A DNA stretch of 64,000 nt from Perognathus longimembris pacificus (GCF_023159225.1 NC_063167.1:17983360-18047359); one strand, 5' to 3'; shown: positions 12,463 to 24,039, numbered from the stretch's first letter. The notes: generated from the sequence alone by a model not told the origin. Program-made: numbers and translations.

Positions 12463-12535
12463 GGGATATAGCTCAGTGGTAAAGTGCTTTTCCAGCATAT
12501 GCGTGGTGCTAGGTCCATCCCTGACACTGCAATAA
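12463..12535 (+). mobile_element. ID-like monomer
   Basis: GGGATATAGCTCAGTGGTAA A box with a GGTCCATCC B-box remnant. Confidence 0.65.
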
Positions 12536-12592
12536 GAAAACACCACCACTTGTGAGTCCATAGTGATATAAGTAAATAACAAATGAATAATA

Positions 12593-12793
12593 CACCTGTA
12601 TTCCTAGCTATTCAGTGTTCCTGAGGAACACTATTTAAAACCAGCCTAAGCAGGAAAGTCTGAGACTTTTACCCTCCAACTGATCTCCAAAACACCAGAA
12701 GTGAAACTGTGGGTCAAGTTGTAGAATGCTAGCCTTGAGCACAAAACCTAAGGGACAGCACACATATTCTGAGTCCCAGGACTGGCGCTCACA

Positions 12794-12833
<40 letters not shown>

Positions 12834-12842
12834 AATACACAC
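12593..12842 (+). mobile_element. B1-Geo SINE followed by (CA)n
   Basis: 5'-truncated dimer; the 3' tail has become an ACAC microsatellite (about 12788-12842). Confidence 0.8.
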
Positions 12843-12999
12843 ACGTAACAATAAAAATTAAGATAAAATAACTGGAAGTAGCCTTAACTACAAAAATTTT
12901 CCTCAGATTTTTGAATGACTTGAATAGCTGTATATCGATTTTCATATAGGTTAATTTTCCCATCCACTGCCCCCCTTCATCTTTTGTCTTTAAAAAATA

Positions 13000-13378
13000 A
13001 ATTCTGCTTTGGGAGGGACAGGGGCACAGAGTGAAGGGATAAAGGGTCAACAAATGAAGCAGTGGTACTCACTAGACACTATACTGAAAATGGACTATAT
13101 AACTTGTGGGAACAGGAGGGAAAAACTGGGAGAGAATGAGTGAAAGGGGTAACATTGTTCAAAAAGAAATGTACTCATTATCTGACTTTTTTTTTTTTTT
13201 TGGTCAGTAGTGGAGCTTGAACTCTGGGTCTGGGATCTAGCTGTCCCTAAACTCTTCAGCTCAAGGCTAGCACTCTACCACTTGAACCACAGTGCCACTT
13301 CCTAATCATTACCTGACTTTTGTAACTGTAACCCCTCTGTATATTACCTCTATCATAACAATAGAAAAAAAATTAAAA
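13000..13378 (+). mobile_element. retroposon tail copy split by a Geo monomer
   Basis: GAAATGTACTCATTATCTG and TGTAACTGTAACCCCTCTG link it to the two related copies. The element is interrupted at 13180-13307 by a Geo sequence flanked by imperfect repeats TCATTATCTGACTTT / TCATTACCTGACTTT. Confidence 0.6.
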
Positions 13379-13379
13379 C

Positions 13380-14409
13380 TAGTAAACTTCCCCGTCCAGT
13401 GTGCATGGTTAGCTCTGGGTGGCATAACAGTATTGCACCCTTTTGTGCAAAAGTAAATTTCCTTGACCAAAAATAAATTCAGGTATGATGCTTTAATGCT
13501 GTGAAAAGTTTGCTCAGGTAGGCTGAGTTTTATTTATTTGTTTACAAATCTGCAACCTCTCTTTAGAGTTGTGTTTTTTTTCCCCTTCTGTTTTCTTCCT
13601 TCACTTGCTGTTCCAAGGCTTCTTTTGTTCTTTTAATGAGGGTGAAGACAGATGGGTTGGGAAGACTTTTCCTTGTTAAATGATGAGACCCCTGCTGCTT
13701 TCTATAACTTAGGCAGTCTTATGGGAGACTAGCACTTCCATTTTTCCCTTAGGGAGGTGACTGCATTGTTTTTACTATGACATTATAAATAATTGGTCTG
13801 AATTATGCATTATTAAGAGTGATATTTTTGTCTTGAAAGCTCAGTATAGTAGCTCATAAGCATTTTTCAAAAGAAAAGAAACTTCTAAAGAAGGAAGGAC
13901 CTTTGTAGTGAATATTTATACAGAGACTGTTTTCAAACAAATCGAATTCATTATTTGCCTGGTAATAAAGACATCTTAATAACAGAAAGCAGTGCTATTA
14001 TCCGTGTGCTTCTATTAGCCAATTTATTTTGTTTAGATTAGTGGGCAGGATACCATCTGTTACCAGAAATTTTCTTTTCATCAAACCTGCCCCCATTTAG
14101 AGTCTCAGTTAAGTAATGTCAGCTGCCCTCTGGTTTAATTTCCATAATAACTCAATTCAGGGGTATAGAGAGAAAAAAAGCATCTAAGAGGATATTGTAA
14201 ATTGCACCATGCCCTCTGAGAATTTAATTTGGTCATCTCTTTGGCAAGAAAATTAGTGGGAGGAGTTCAGATGTGGAGCAGAGAAAGGCTGAAGAGAGGG
14301 GGTACAGAACTGTTTGATGGATGGAATAGCTTATAATGGAAAAAAGGGAAATTGTTTGCAGTAGGATTTTTAAAAATTTCTGATTGCTTCTTGGCAACTT
14401 TTTGTTTTC
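13380..14409. other. repeat-free intron block, possible conserved element
   Basis: About 1 kb of intron 8 without any SINE, although the flanks carry one every few hundred bases. No open exon-like segment stands out. The middle (about 13700-14200) has mixed composition like conserved noncoding DNA. Function unknown. Confidence 0.35.
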
Positions 14410-14424
14410 TCAAGATCTCATTTT

Positions 14425-14646
14425 TTTTTGTTTGTTTGTTTGTTTGTTTGTTTTTGCCAATCGTGGGCCTTGGACTCAGGGCCTGAGCACTGTCCCTGGC
14501 TTCTTCCCGCTCAAGGCTAGCACTCTGCCACTTGAGCCACAGCGCTGCTTCTGGCCGTTTTCTGTATATGTGGTGCTGGGGAATCGAACCTAGGGCCTCG
14601 TGTATCCGAGGCAGGCACTCTTGCCACTAGGCTATATCCCCAGCCC
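14425..14646 (-). mobile_element. IDL-Geo SINE, young
   Basis: Near-consensus dimer with a (TTTG)n tail; direct repeats TCAAGATCTCATTTT at 14410-14424 and 14647-14661. It lies 269 bases upstream of exon 9. Confidence 0.92.
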
Positions 14647-14915
14647 TCAAGATCTCATTTTGTAAGGCACAGGTAGTAAGAAGATTCCCATTTCATAATT
14701 CCAGGACTCTGAAGTATATTTTTTGTATACACTGATATACACATATTACACACATACCACACATACATATATGTGTGCATATGTGTGTTTACATGTATAT
14801 TTGTACATATGTATGTATGTGTGTAGTATATTTACATAAAGTACATTGATTATATAATTGCCATTAATATATATGATACTATGACACTAAATTTTTAATT
14901 TTTATTCAATCATAG

Positions 14916-15003
14916 GTCCATGACTCCTGCTCAAGCTGACTTGGAATTTCTTGAGAATGCCAAAAAGTTGTCTATGTATGGAGTTGATCTTCATAAAGCA
15001 AAG
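14916..15003 (+). CDS. EPB41: EPB41 exon 9, F2 end with Ca-dependent calmodulin site
   Basis: This 88-nt exon reads [17 protein letters not shown] then [12 protein letters not shown]. It contains the [15 protein letters not shown] stretch known in human 4.1R as the calcium-dependent calmodulin-binding peptide, including the serine needed for the calcium response. It ends F2 and enters F3. The acceptor CATAG follows an AT-rich tract and the donor is GTAATG. The 8.8-kb intron before it is packed with SINEs. Confidence 0.96.
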
Positions 15004-15129
15004 GTAATGAAAACTTTGGCTTTAATGAATTTGCATGTATATACATTATATGACTCAGGTCTATTATGAATATATCACTCTTGTTTCATATAATACTTCT
15101 TGCCAACATTTATCTGTGGTATTTTATTT

Positions 15130-15235
15130 ATTTAACTAATTAATTTTTTCTTGTTAGAGACTGGAACTCAAACTCAGTCTCTAATGATTTATGCTCATTG
15201 GCAGGTGCCCTACCATCTGAGCCATGCTGTATTTA
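15130..15235 (-). mobile_element. SINE fragment, tRNA-like
   Basis: GGAACTCAAACTCAG and CCCTACCATCTGAGCCATGC are a reversed tRNA-like monomer. Confidence 0.5.
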
Positions 15236-15545
15236 TGGTATTTTAAAACATGCAAAAAGTGGAAGTGGAGGGAGTTAGAAAGATCTTGAATCAGAAGCTA
15301 TTTTGGCTATATAGCAAAACCTTGCCTCAAATGAAAGAAAGAGAGAGGGACAGGAAAGCAGGGAGGGAAGGAGAAGGAAAAGAGAAGAGGAAGGAAAGAA
15401 GAAATGAAGAAAGAAGGAAGGAGAGAGAGAAAAATAGTAGTTTTTGTTAGAATTTTTTAAGTGTGTAAATTGAATTACCCCTTAAAATTCTACTATCAGA
15501 TTAATTTTCAAAACCAAACAACCATAAAGTTCCAAAGATATAACA

Positions 15546-15668
15546 GCCAGTACTGATGGCTCATACTTGTAATTTTAGCCACTTAGGTAGCTGAGATCTG
15601 AGGATCTTGGTTCAAAGCCAGCCTGGACAGTAAAGTCCAAGAAACATTTAATTTCCAACTAACGAGCA
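15546..15668 (+). mobile_element. B1-like left monomer of B1-Geo
   Basis: GCCAGTACTGATGGCTCAT to TTTCCAACTAAC; the Geo half is missing. Confidence 0.75.
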
Positions 15669-15689
15669 AAGAAAATCAACAATACCTAT

Positions 15690-15835
15690 ATCACAGTCAT
15701 CTAGTGTGTCTACTAAATATGCAGATTCCCAAGCTCCTCCTAGATTTACACTGATTTTGGAGGAAAGGCTACTGAATCTCCAGATTTAATGAGTATCCTG
15801 AAGGATTCTAATATATGCTTGACTCTAGGAACCAT
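15690..15835 (+). mobile_element. MER5A (hAT-Charlie) copy 1
   Basis: AATATGCAGATTCCCAAGC, TTTTGGAGGAAAGGCTACTG, TCTCCAGATTTAATGAG and AAGGATTCTAATATATGC follow MER5A. No transposase; a nonautonomous relic. Confidence 0.6.
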
Positions 15836-15865
15836 TAGCGTAAGGTAATGATGTTCATAGTGTGT

Positions 15866-16050
15866 GGAATCTGAGTCAGCTGCACATAGTAGCACCTAGC
15901 AACTGGTTAGAAATTCACATTTCAGGTCCCATCCCAGATTTATTGAATCAGAAACTGGGGGGTGGAGCTCAGCAGTCTGTTCTAATGTGCTTTCTAAGTG
16001 ATTCTAATGCACAAGTGAACCACAGTGTTTCATTTGAGAAGCACTAGGTT
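15866..16050 (+). mobile_element. MER5A (hAT-Charlie) copy 2
   Basis: AGAAATTCACATTTCAGGTC, CCATCCCAGATTTATTGAAT, GAGCTCAGCAGTCTGTTC and TTTGAGAAGCACTAGG match MER5A in the same orientation as copy 1, 30 bases away. Confidence 0.65.
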
Positions 16051-17621
16051 AGGGCATTAGAAACCTGAGCTTTAATCCTGCCTAATACAGTGAAACAGAG
16101 AGTGAATCATAAAGGCACTTGCTTTGGCTTGGTTCTCATCTCAGCCTCTAAAATGTCTGGGGAGGTTGTAGAGGATGTGAGGGAGAGTTTAAGGAGAGAA
16201 CAGAGGCTCAGTGGAACTTAGTGTTTTTGACAAGGAGACTCAAAGCCATGCCAGATGGGAAATAGGCAAAAGAATAATGCTATTTTACCCACAAAGAAAG
16301 AAAGTAAGTTCTGGGAAGATATTATATCTGTATTCACATATTTCAAGGAGTGGTATGTGAAGTAGATAGAGATTTTACTGTGGCTCCAAATTGTATACAT
16401 AAGAGAGTAAAATTGAATCTATAGGGAAACATAGTTCAGCTCAATTTGACAAATTTAGCTTCAACTATAGGATGAGCAACCTCAGAGCATAGAAAGTCCC
16501 CTATTGTTAGAGGTATTCCAGGACACACAGAATAATCGCTTAATAGGGATTTAGAAAAGAACACTGAAGCACCTGGTCTGTGACTGAACTAGGATGGCCT
16601 TTCAAGGTTTTCCCCAGTCTGAGTATCTGACAGTTTCTTCCTTAAGTTCTGTGGTAATAACGTTTCATTGTTTGGGGGGATTTTTTTCCTTAAGGTGTTT
16701 CTCTGGATTGTTTTGGTATAGATCTATAACTTCTGTAATCTCTAAAGTAGATGATAGGAATAGGAGTACAACAAACGAAGTATGTTTCAGGGAATAAAAT
16801 TGTTTTACTTCTAATTCCTTGCTGGAGGCTGGTGTCAGTTAGGAATGAAGGAGTCAGGTAGCATTTTTCTTTCCCAAATGTAAAACAAATTGTTTCTCCA
16901 AAGCATGTCATTAAAAGAGATGTAGTTTTACCCAAAGGTTCTAAAAACATGAGGGCATCTTCTAGAAAATTCTCAGCTACATAGTCACTGCATTTGAAGC
17001 TGCATATAATTTCTGCATATGTTATTCTTCTGTATAACTCATGTAAGCATTTATCTTTTTCTCTATACTCATTTTAGGAAAAAATAATCAAGCACTTAAT
17101 GCTGGGTTTTGATTAGCTTAATAGTCATCTGTCAGGATTAATTTAGGTGAACTTTATTTTCTTTGAATTACATAGATGGTTAATATTTAAAATAATTTCT
17201 ATAATAGATTGGCATGAAAATATGACTTAATTTTTATTTGATGTTCCCTGTACTTAGGGTTAATATTTACAATTAAAGATACTTAATATCAGTTGTTTTG
17301 AATATCTGATATTCTCTTATGCTAAGTTTGAACAGAAATAGCGTCAGCTGTTAACATGATATCTGGAGAGATTACCACCTTATTCAAAAGAAGAATTATA
17401 CTGTGCATACGTATTTGGTAGTCCTAAATCCTAGCCTCCAAGAAGTCATGCTTGCTGAGTTAGATAAAATATTCCTATGGATCATGATAAGTTAAACTTT
17501 ATTTTCAGTCGTGTGCTTTGTAACTGGTTTTAGTTGTTGATAGCTTCAGATTATTTAATAATAGCCAATAATATGTTGAGACTTTGCACAAGACTGAAAT
17601 GTTGGTGCTTTTCTTTTTCAG
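16050..17621. other. intron 9, repeat-free stretch
   Basis: No recognisable repeat or exon between the MER5A copies and exon 10. AT-rich single-copy intron. ORFs on either strand are short and lack coding character. Confidence 0.5.
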
Positions 17622-17774
17622 GACTTGGAGGGAGTGGATATCATCCTAGGTGTCTGCTCTAGTGGCCTTTTGGTTTACAAAGATAAATTGAGAATTAACC
17701 GTTTTCCTTGGCCCAAAGTGCTAAAGATTTCTTATAAACGTAGCAGCTTTTTCATCAAAATCCGGCCTGGAGAG
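17622..17774 (+). CDS. EPB41: EPB41 exon 10, FERM F3 lobe
   Basis: This 153-nt exon (51 codons, phase 0 at both ends) reads [38 protein letters not shown] and [13 protein letters not shown]. This is the beta-sandwich (PH/PTB-like) F3 lobe. The motif [22 protein letters not shown] is a FERM signature. Human exon 10 is reported to contact p55 (MPP1). The acceptor is TTTCTTTTTCAG and the donor GTACAG. Confidence 0.97.
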
Positions 17775-17825
17775 GTACAGAATTCCTCTTTCTTTCCTCC
17801 CAATCCAAACATAGAACATGTATAA

Positions 17826-17958
17826 AATAGGCAAGCTAGTACAAGCCTGTAATCCCAGCAATCAGGAGGCTTTGGCAGGAAAGTCTCAACCTGGGTTCCA
17901 TAGTAAGGGCCCATCTTCAAAACCAACCAACCAACTAACCAACCAACCAACCACTCCT
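17826..17958 (+). mobile_element. B1 monomer with (CCAA)n tail
   Basis: AGCCTGTAATCCCAGCAATC then a CCAACCAA repeat, starting 52 bases after exon 10. Confidence 0.7.
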
Positions 17959-18507
17959 TCCTGTTTTCCTCGCTAAGTAATCTGAGAGATCTGTCTGTTT
18001 AGTTAACTATTCACAGGCAGATAATTCTGTTTTCTAAATTGATCAGTTCTGTAATGCTTCTTTCTTTCCTTACTACTGGTCTTCTGGACATTGCTCTTCC
18101 TGTACATAGCCATATCATTGCTAAGAGTAAAACCTGCAGTAGCAAACTTGTTCTTCTTTACTTGATGGAAGGGAAGTATTTTGGAATTGAATAGCATGAG
18201 ATGTTAAAATTGTTTTTAGGGTTAAATTGCTCATGTTTTATACCACTACATTTAAGATTTATGTGTATATGTAATGTTATTGAGAGTGTGTTCTAAAGTC
18301 AAGATCTAGATTTTAGGGGGAGATTGGACCCAGGGCCTCATGCATAAATACTAGCTTTTCTATATAATTAGGTGCTCAAGTCTGTACCGGATAACTCAGT
18401 TATTAATTAGTGGTCAAATTAGAAGATATAATAATGATGGTCAATTTTTTTTTAACATTCATATTGAAGGGCTGTTGGGGCACAGCAGAAAACTTACGTG
18501 TAGGAAT

Positions 18508-18670
18508 GAAAAAAAAGAACAACTCTAGCTCCTTCTCTGACACTTATTAAACAAAAGACCCTAGACGAACTTCAAAGTTCAGCTTTCTTGTTATTTAATA
18601 GGGGTAATACCTCCTTAATCTTAGTGATTTAAAGATCAAATGAGATGACAACTGTGAAAACTATAAACAG
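18508..18670 (+). repeat. MIR fragment
   Basis: Degenerate MIR: CTCTAGCTCCTTCTCTGACA, then TTCAGCTTTCTTGTTATTTA, GGGGTAATACCTCC and CAAATGAGATGACAAC. Confidence 0.5.
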
Positions 18671-18819
18671 AATGACCATACTCAATGTCAATTGGCTTTT
18701 CTGTGTATATATTGCCATCTACTGGTGAAAGATTCTTCACTATCCGAACCTGATAATTCTGGATGTACAGCCTTAAAAATCTTGGATAGAGATTATCACT
18801 GAAGTACATATTTTATACT

Positions 18820-19030
18820 TTTTTTTTTTTTTTTTTGCCAGTCCTGGGCCTTGAACTCAGGGCCTGAGCAATCTTCCTGGCTTCTTTTTTTGCTCAAGGC
18901 TAGCACTCTGCCACTTGAGCCACAGCGCCACTTCTGGCCGTTTTCTGTATATGTGGTGCTGGGGCATCAAACCCAGGGCTTCATGTATACGAGTCAAGCA
19001 CTCTTGTCACTAGGCCATATTCCCTGCCCC
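18820..19030 (-). mobile_element. IDL-Geo SINE
   Basis: Full dimer; direct repeats CATATTTTATACT at 18807-18819 and 19031-19043. Confidence 0.9.
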
Positions 19031-19114
19031 CATATTTTATACTATAGGTTTTTACCTGAACCTAGTCTCTTTTGATGCACTTGGGTTTAAAACTTACCTT
19101 AAACTTTTGAATCC

Positions 19115-19290
19115 CCTATTCAACCAACTAATATTTATCGAGGTCTTTTTTCCTGCCAGTCAATATTCTAGGGACAAGTAATATAGAAATAAAAGAATTT
19201 CATCTCTCAGTCTCACATTTTATTGTGGTAAGGCAGAGAAATACATACACATGGAAATACTAATAGATATGACAATAAGAAGTCTTTAAC
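19115..19290 (-). repeat. L2 fragment
   Basis: CAACTAATATTTATCGAGG, TATTCTAGGGACAAGTAATA and GTCTCACATTTTATTGTGG match reversed L2 3' sequence. Confidence 0.55.
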
Positions 19291-19424
19291 CTCAAAGTGT
19301 CAACTATTTAATATATACTAAAAATACAGAATCCTTCCTTACTAAATAAAGCAATCAGGAACAACAGAACACTGAGAAGTGGAGCATTATGACTATGGTA
19401 GATGCTTTATAAGTAGCATGGTAC

Positions 19425-19530
19425 AGTAGAGAAGGTGACATTCTGGGTCACTGCAATTTCATATCTGTGAGGCTAAGCAAATAACTTCTCTAACTTCAGC
19501 TAGTGTAATGGCAATAATAGACATTCAAAA
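19425..19530 (+). repeat. MIR fragment
   Basis: TACAGTAGAGAAGGTGACAT, CTGTGAGGCTAAGCAAATAA and TCTCTAACTTCAGC follow MIR order. Confidence 0.45.
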
Positions 19531-19714
19531 CAAACATCATATTTGTCTTCCATGCTCAAAGCAGGAACAGATGGATGAGAGGACAGTAGGACAGGAGTTC
19601 TGGTGGCCCTGGCAGGATATTGTTAGCTTAGGTCAAAGAAGTAGTATTCTAGATAAACTCATGACCAATTAAAACAAAGAAGAAACATTTAGTAATTGAA
19701 GAATCTGGAGAGTA

Positions 19715-19958
19715 GGCCAGGTGCTGGTCACTCATGCTTGTAATCCTAGCTGCTGAGGAGGCTGAGATCTAAGCATCTTGCTTCAAAGCCAGCCCAGGCA
19801 TGAAAGTTCATGAGAATCTTATCTCCAATTAACTGCCAAAAAGCTGAAAGTGGAGCTGTGGCTCAAGGAGTAGAGAACTAGCCTTGAACAAAAAAGCTAA
19901 GGAGCATTCCCTAGGCCCTGAGTTCAAGCCCCAGTACCTTCAGGAGAAATTAAAAAGC
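19715..19958 (+). mobile_element. B1-Geo SINE
   Basis: Full plus-orientation dimer, GGCCAGGTGCTGGTCACTC onwards. Confidence 0.87.
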
Positions 19959-20294
19959 TGAGGAATAAATCCAACAAACTCATTATGCAGTATAGTCAGT
20001 ATAACAGTGTACTATATTCTTGAAAATGGCTAAAAGGAATCTAATATGTGTGAGGCCCTGGTTAGATAATGTCCCAAATACGGGACATTATCTAACGGAA
20101 AACAGTGTCTAGACAATCAAAAGTTAACTTAGTTATGTTTCAGAAAAATTCCCAGTATATATGTCTATGTATGAATGTTTTCTGAAGAAAAATAAGATAT
20201 ACAGATTATATGATATATTTTTCACCTTTTTGTTTTTGAAAAAGCCATCTTCCATGAGTAGATTCCTTTTGGTAATTTAAAAATGGTGATTTGT

Positions 20295-20510
20295 GGGCTG
20301 GGGATATAGCCTAGTGGCAAGAGTGCCTGCCTCGGATACACGAGGCCCTAGGTTCGATTCCCCAGCACCACATATGCAGAAAACGGCCAGAAGCGGCGCT
20401 GTGGCTCAAGTGGCAGAGTGCTAGCCTTGAGCGGGAAGAAGCCAGGGACAGTGCTCAGGCCCTGAGTCCAAGGCCCAGGACTGGCAAAAAAAAAAAAAAA
20501 AAAAAAAAAA
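20295..20510 (+). mobile_element. IDL-Geo SINE, young, near exon 11
   Basis: Near-consensus dimer with a long A tail; direct repeats AATGGTGATTTGT at 20282-20294 and 20511-20523. Confidence 0.92.
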
Positions 20511-20634
20511 AATGGTGATTTGTATTCCTTAAATTGATATCATTCTTTACATTTGCAATGATTTTTTTTTGTAGGATAGTATTTCTCTGGTACTGTATTA
20601 CTGCAGTTGTCCATGTTTGTTTGTGTCTTTGTAG

Positions 20635-20732
20635 CAAGAACAGTATGAAAGTACCATTGGATTCAAACTTCCTAGTTACCGAGCAGCGAAGAAATTATGG
20701 AAAGTCTGTGTAGAGCATCACACGTTTTTCAG
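20635..20732 (+). CDS. EPB41: EPB41 exon 11, F3 end with calmodulin site
   Basis: This 98-nt exon reads [20 protein letters not shown] then [12 protein letters not shown], ending in a split arginine. [17 protein letters not shown] is the calcium-independent calmodulin-binding peptide of human 4.1R and is fully preserved across the 11/12 junction. The acceptor is TGTCTTTGTAG and the donor GTATTG. A near-consensus IDL-Geo SINE with its direct repeat ends only 111 bases upstream of the acceptor, unusually close to a constitutive exon. Confidence 0.96.
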
Positions 20733-21054
20733 GTATTGGTTTCCTTAAAGGATTTGTCAAGGATAAATTATTTATGAAGGCAACTATTTTTAAGTCTGCT
20801 GTTGAAGTCCTGTTCTTTGTATGACAGGCACTTTTATTTAGCTCTGGTGAAATCATCTTAAGGAAGACAAAATGAATCTAGTTTCCCCTTTCAGTTGAAA
20901 AGCACACCTTGACATTCCCAGAGCACCTGTTAGTGTGCAATAGGAGGAGAAGAGAAGTTCAAGAAGAAGCACCTGTTTAGCTGGGGGCTCTGTGATTGCC
21001 CTTTCTTTAGCTAAGTTAGTCCTGGGCGTGCACTTTGTTACCATGCAGTCTCTC

Positions 21055-21150
21055 AATAAATAGCTGTGTGGACTTAAGCAAGTAAGTTCATTTGGGGGTT
21101 TAGTTTCTTGTTTCTTTAAAATGGTGAAAACATTATAAGAATATAGTGAA
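21055..21150 (+). repeat. MIR fragment
   Basis: TAGCTGTGTGGACTTAAGCA, TTTAGTTTCTTGTTTCTT and AAATGGTGAAAAC resemble the MIR core. Confidence 0.5.
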
Positions 21151-21378
21151 AATATTACAGTGCTAATAAGAGATACATATTATATTATTAATGTATGTCT
21201 CAGCTCAATTATACTGATTGTTTGAGACGTGGCATAGAACTAAATGATTGCTTGATTAGAAATCTGTTAATAACTATAATTAAATCCTGAGAAGTAGTAA
21301 ATATTTTTATTCTTGATTTTATTTTTAATTTGCAACCTCAGACTAATATATGTAATTACTCTGATTTTTTTCCCTCAG

Positions 21379-21551
21379 ACTGACTTCAACAGACACTATT
21401 CCTAAAAGCAAATTTCTGGCCCTGGGATCCAAATTTCGATACAGTGGTCGGACTCAAGCTCAGACCAGGCAAGCTAGTGCTCTGATTGACAGGCCTGCCC
21501 CACACTTTGAGCGAACAGCAAGCAAAAGGGCATCCCGGAGCCTTGATGGAG
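21379..21551 (+). CDS. EPB41: EPB41 exon 12, FERM-adjacent (FA) segment
   Basis: This 173-nt exon starts with the second part of the split arginine, then [39 protein letters not shown] and [18 protein letters not shown]. It is the FERM-adjacent region of the 4.1 family. The basic KRASRS cluster fits a PKA/PKC target, and phosphorylation of this region is known to weaken 4.1R interactions. The donor is GTTTGT (weak), giving a phase 1 end that exon 13 completes as alanine. Confidence 0.96.
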
Positions 21552-21613
21552 GTTTGTGTTGAATATTAATGACTTCTTATGAACTTAATTTATTAAGGAG
21601 AAGTCAAGGAAGT

Positions 21614-21960
21614 TTTTTTTTTTTTTTTGAGACAAGGTCTTTCTATGTGGTATAGGCTGTTCTGGAACTTGATGTAGAGCCCTCAGCCTCTAGAGTGCTG
21701 GATTACCAGAGTACCTGGATCAAAAGTACAGTTATCTGTAAGATAACCAAGTTGTTACTTGTTATTTCCGTCTAAAAAATATATTTTTCTTTTTAAGGTA
21801 TTGGGGAATGAATTCAGAGCCTTATGAACACTCTCACTTGTGCTACATCCCTAGTTTTACTTTTAGTTTGTTTATGACTCAGGGTTTAATTATATAGCCC
21901 AGGCTAGCCTTGAATCTTGGGATTATAGGCATGTACTACCATATTCAGCTTGGTGGTTAT
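21614..21960 (-). mobile_element. B1 monomers
   Basis: A reversed B1 (GAGACAAGGTCTTTCTATG, 21614-21722) and a second degenerate one (21870-21960), just after exon 12. Confidence 0.65.
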
Positions 21961-22156
21961 TGAGATATAATTCATGAAATGGTATTTAACAACTCCCAAT
22001 ATCACCATGATATTTTATTGTGATCCATAGTTCACAGTCTTCATATTAAGAAATTGAAAGAAATTTGCCTGTCTTTGTACCTCCCAGGTGATATCTTTTC
22101 TTTGACTTGCACATTAGTGTGTGCATAATTAATTGTTGTCCAACATATTCTTTCTT

Positions 22157-22389
22157 TTTTTGTCAGTCATGGGGCTTGAACTCTGGGCCTGGGCACTGTC
22201 CCTGAGCTCTTCAGCTCAAGGCTAGTGCTCTACCACTTAAGCTACAGTACCACTTCCAGTTTTCTAGTGGTGAATTGAAGATAAGAGTCTCATGGACATT
22301 CCTGCCCAGACTGGCTTTGAATCGTGATCCTCAGATCTCCGCTTCCTGAGTAGCTAGTATTACAGGCATGAGCCACCAGTGTCCAGCAT
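22157..22389 (-). mobile_element. B1-Geo SINE
   Basis: Full minus dimer ending GCCACCAGTGTCCAGC. Confidence 0.85.
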
Positions 22390-22504
22390 CCAACCCATAA
22401 GAAAAGAAACACACAATTCAAATATGATGTTGGAAGTTACTAACATTTGGAGTTCATAAATGATTTTTATGTCTGTTGTCTATCCCTCCCAAGTATCCCG
22501 TAGA

Positions 22505-22650
22505 GTTAATATCTTCCACAGGTTATAAATGGAGAAACTGAAGTTTGTAACATAAGGTCATTGCTTGAGTCATACAACTATGTATGACTAAAGTGACCCA
22601 TGGCCTAAGATTCATGAATTGGTTTTTATCTCTGTGCCATGCCACTTTTC
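22505..22650 (-). repeat. MIR-type fragment
   Basis: GGTTATAAATGGAGAAACTG, AAGGTCATTGCTTGAGTCAT and later ATTCATG text match antisense MIR/MIR3 sequence. Confidence 0.45.
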
Positions 22651-23350
22651 CCAGTGAGGACTGCTTCTTGTAATGCTGCCATTTTTTCATTTCGGAACCA
22701 TTTCTACCTGTAGTAACCATCAGTTCTTAAACTTATACCTGCTTTTCCATGCACAGTACATATTGCCAAGGCTAGCAGTGCTGAAGACATAAATCATTTG
22801 GCTCTGCAATATTAGTGTTGGATTCAAACCAAATCCAAGAGGCAAAATAACACATGGTGAAACATGGGCTCTGTTTCTACAATGCCAGGCAGGACTGAAT
22901 TAATTCTTTGAGAGGAGGTGTGAATACACATGTATAACGATACTTTAACACAACTGTGAGCAAAATATTTTGTCACATCGCTGGGTTTTGTTAGCTTTGG
23001 TCTGCCATCTGCCATTCCTGCATTGACTGGCTGAGAGCACCCATTAGGAGGAAGGACTTGCAAGAGGCTACAGAATTTTCATTGAAAAATAAAGCGAGTT
23101 TTTTTTTCATTCCTGTTATTTTCCTAAGTATCCTCCTGGAACTTAATTTCTTTCGCTGGAGATCATTACAGGGTAATAAGCATTTCTTTTTTAAATTGGT
23201 GGTATGTGAATATTAGCTTTGACTTTTACTTTTTTAGTCTATTCTGTTTTAAGGAATTCCTTTGTTTTACTTAATTCTTTTACAGCATCTAAATTTAAAT
23301 GTACTGGAATAAATTATGTTTAGCGTAGTTAGTTTAAAAAGGAAGGAAAG

Positions 23351-23563
23351 GTGGCTGGGGATATGGCCTTGTGGTAAAGTGCTCGCCTCGTATACATGAA
23401 GCCCTGGGTTCGATTCCTCAGCACCACCTATATAGAAAAAGCTGGGAGTGGTGCTGTGGCTCAAGTGGTAGAGTGCTAGCCTTGAGTAAAAAGAAGCCAA
23501 GGACAGTGCTCAGGCTTTGAGTTCAAGCCCCAGGACTGGCAAAAAACAAACAAACAGAAAAAA
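23351..23563 (+). mobile_element. IDL-Geo SINE
   Basis: Full dimer; direct repeats AAAAAGGAAGGAAAG at 23336-23350 and 23564-23578. Confidence 0.9.
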
Positions 23564-23765
23564 AAAAAGGAAGGAAAGAGTATAATATAAATTTTGAAGA
23601 TTTCCATGAAGAATTAGAAATCTCAGTAAAAGAATGAGTGGTCTATTATTATTTAATCATGTTGGGAAAACAGCTTCATTCCTAGACAATATCAGATAAG
23701 TAAGGTTTTACTACAAAGTATGTAAAGCATAAGTACTATCTGAGTGCCTCAGTATTGGTTTTGTT

Positions 23766-23838
23766 TTAGGGGTAGAACCCACGACCTCTCCTGCATTCTA
23801 GGTACGCACTGTACCATCGAGCTATATCCTTAACCCCT
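23766..23838 (-). mobile_element. ID-like monomer
   Basis: GGTAGAACCCACGACC and CATCGAGCTATATCC are a reversed tRNA-like unit. Confidence 0.65.
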
Positions 23839-24039
23839 CCAAGACTATTTTGCATTACGTTCATCTAAAACTTGAATGCCAAATATTTCAAACCCAAATA
23901 ATTAATTTTATGATAAGTTGGAACTTTTATCGTCAGTCTATATTGTTATTCTCTCAGCCTACATTGTATATTCTTTCTGTTTATTTTCTGTGACAGTCTG
24001 CAGTCTTCTTAAATCAAGATTTGTCAGCTCAGCAACCTG

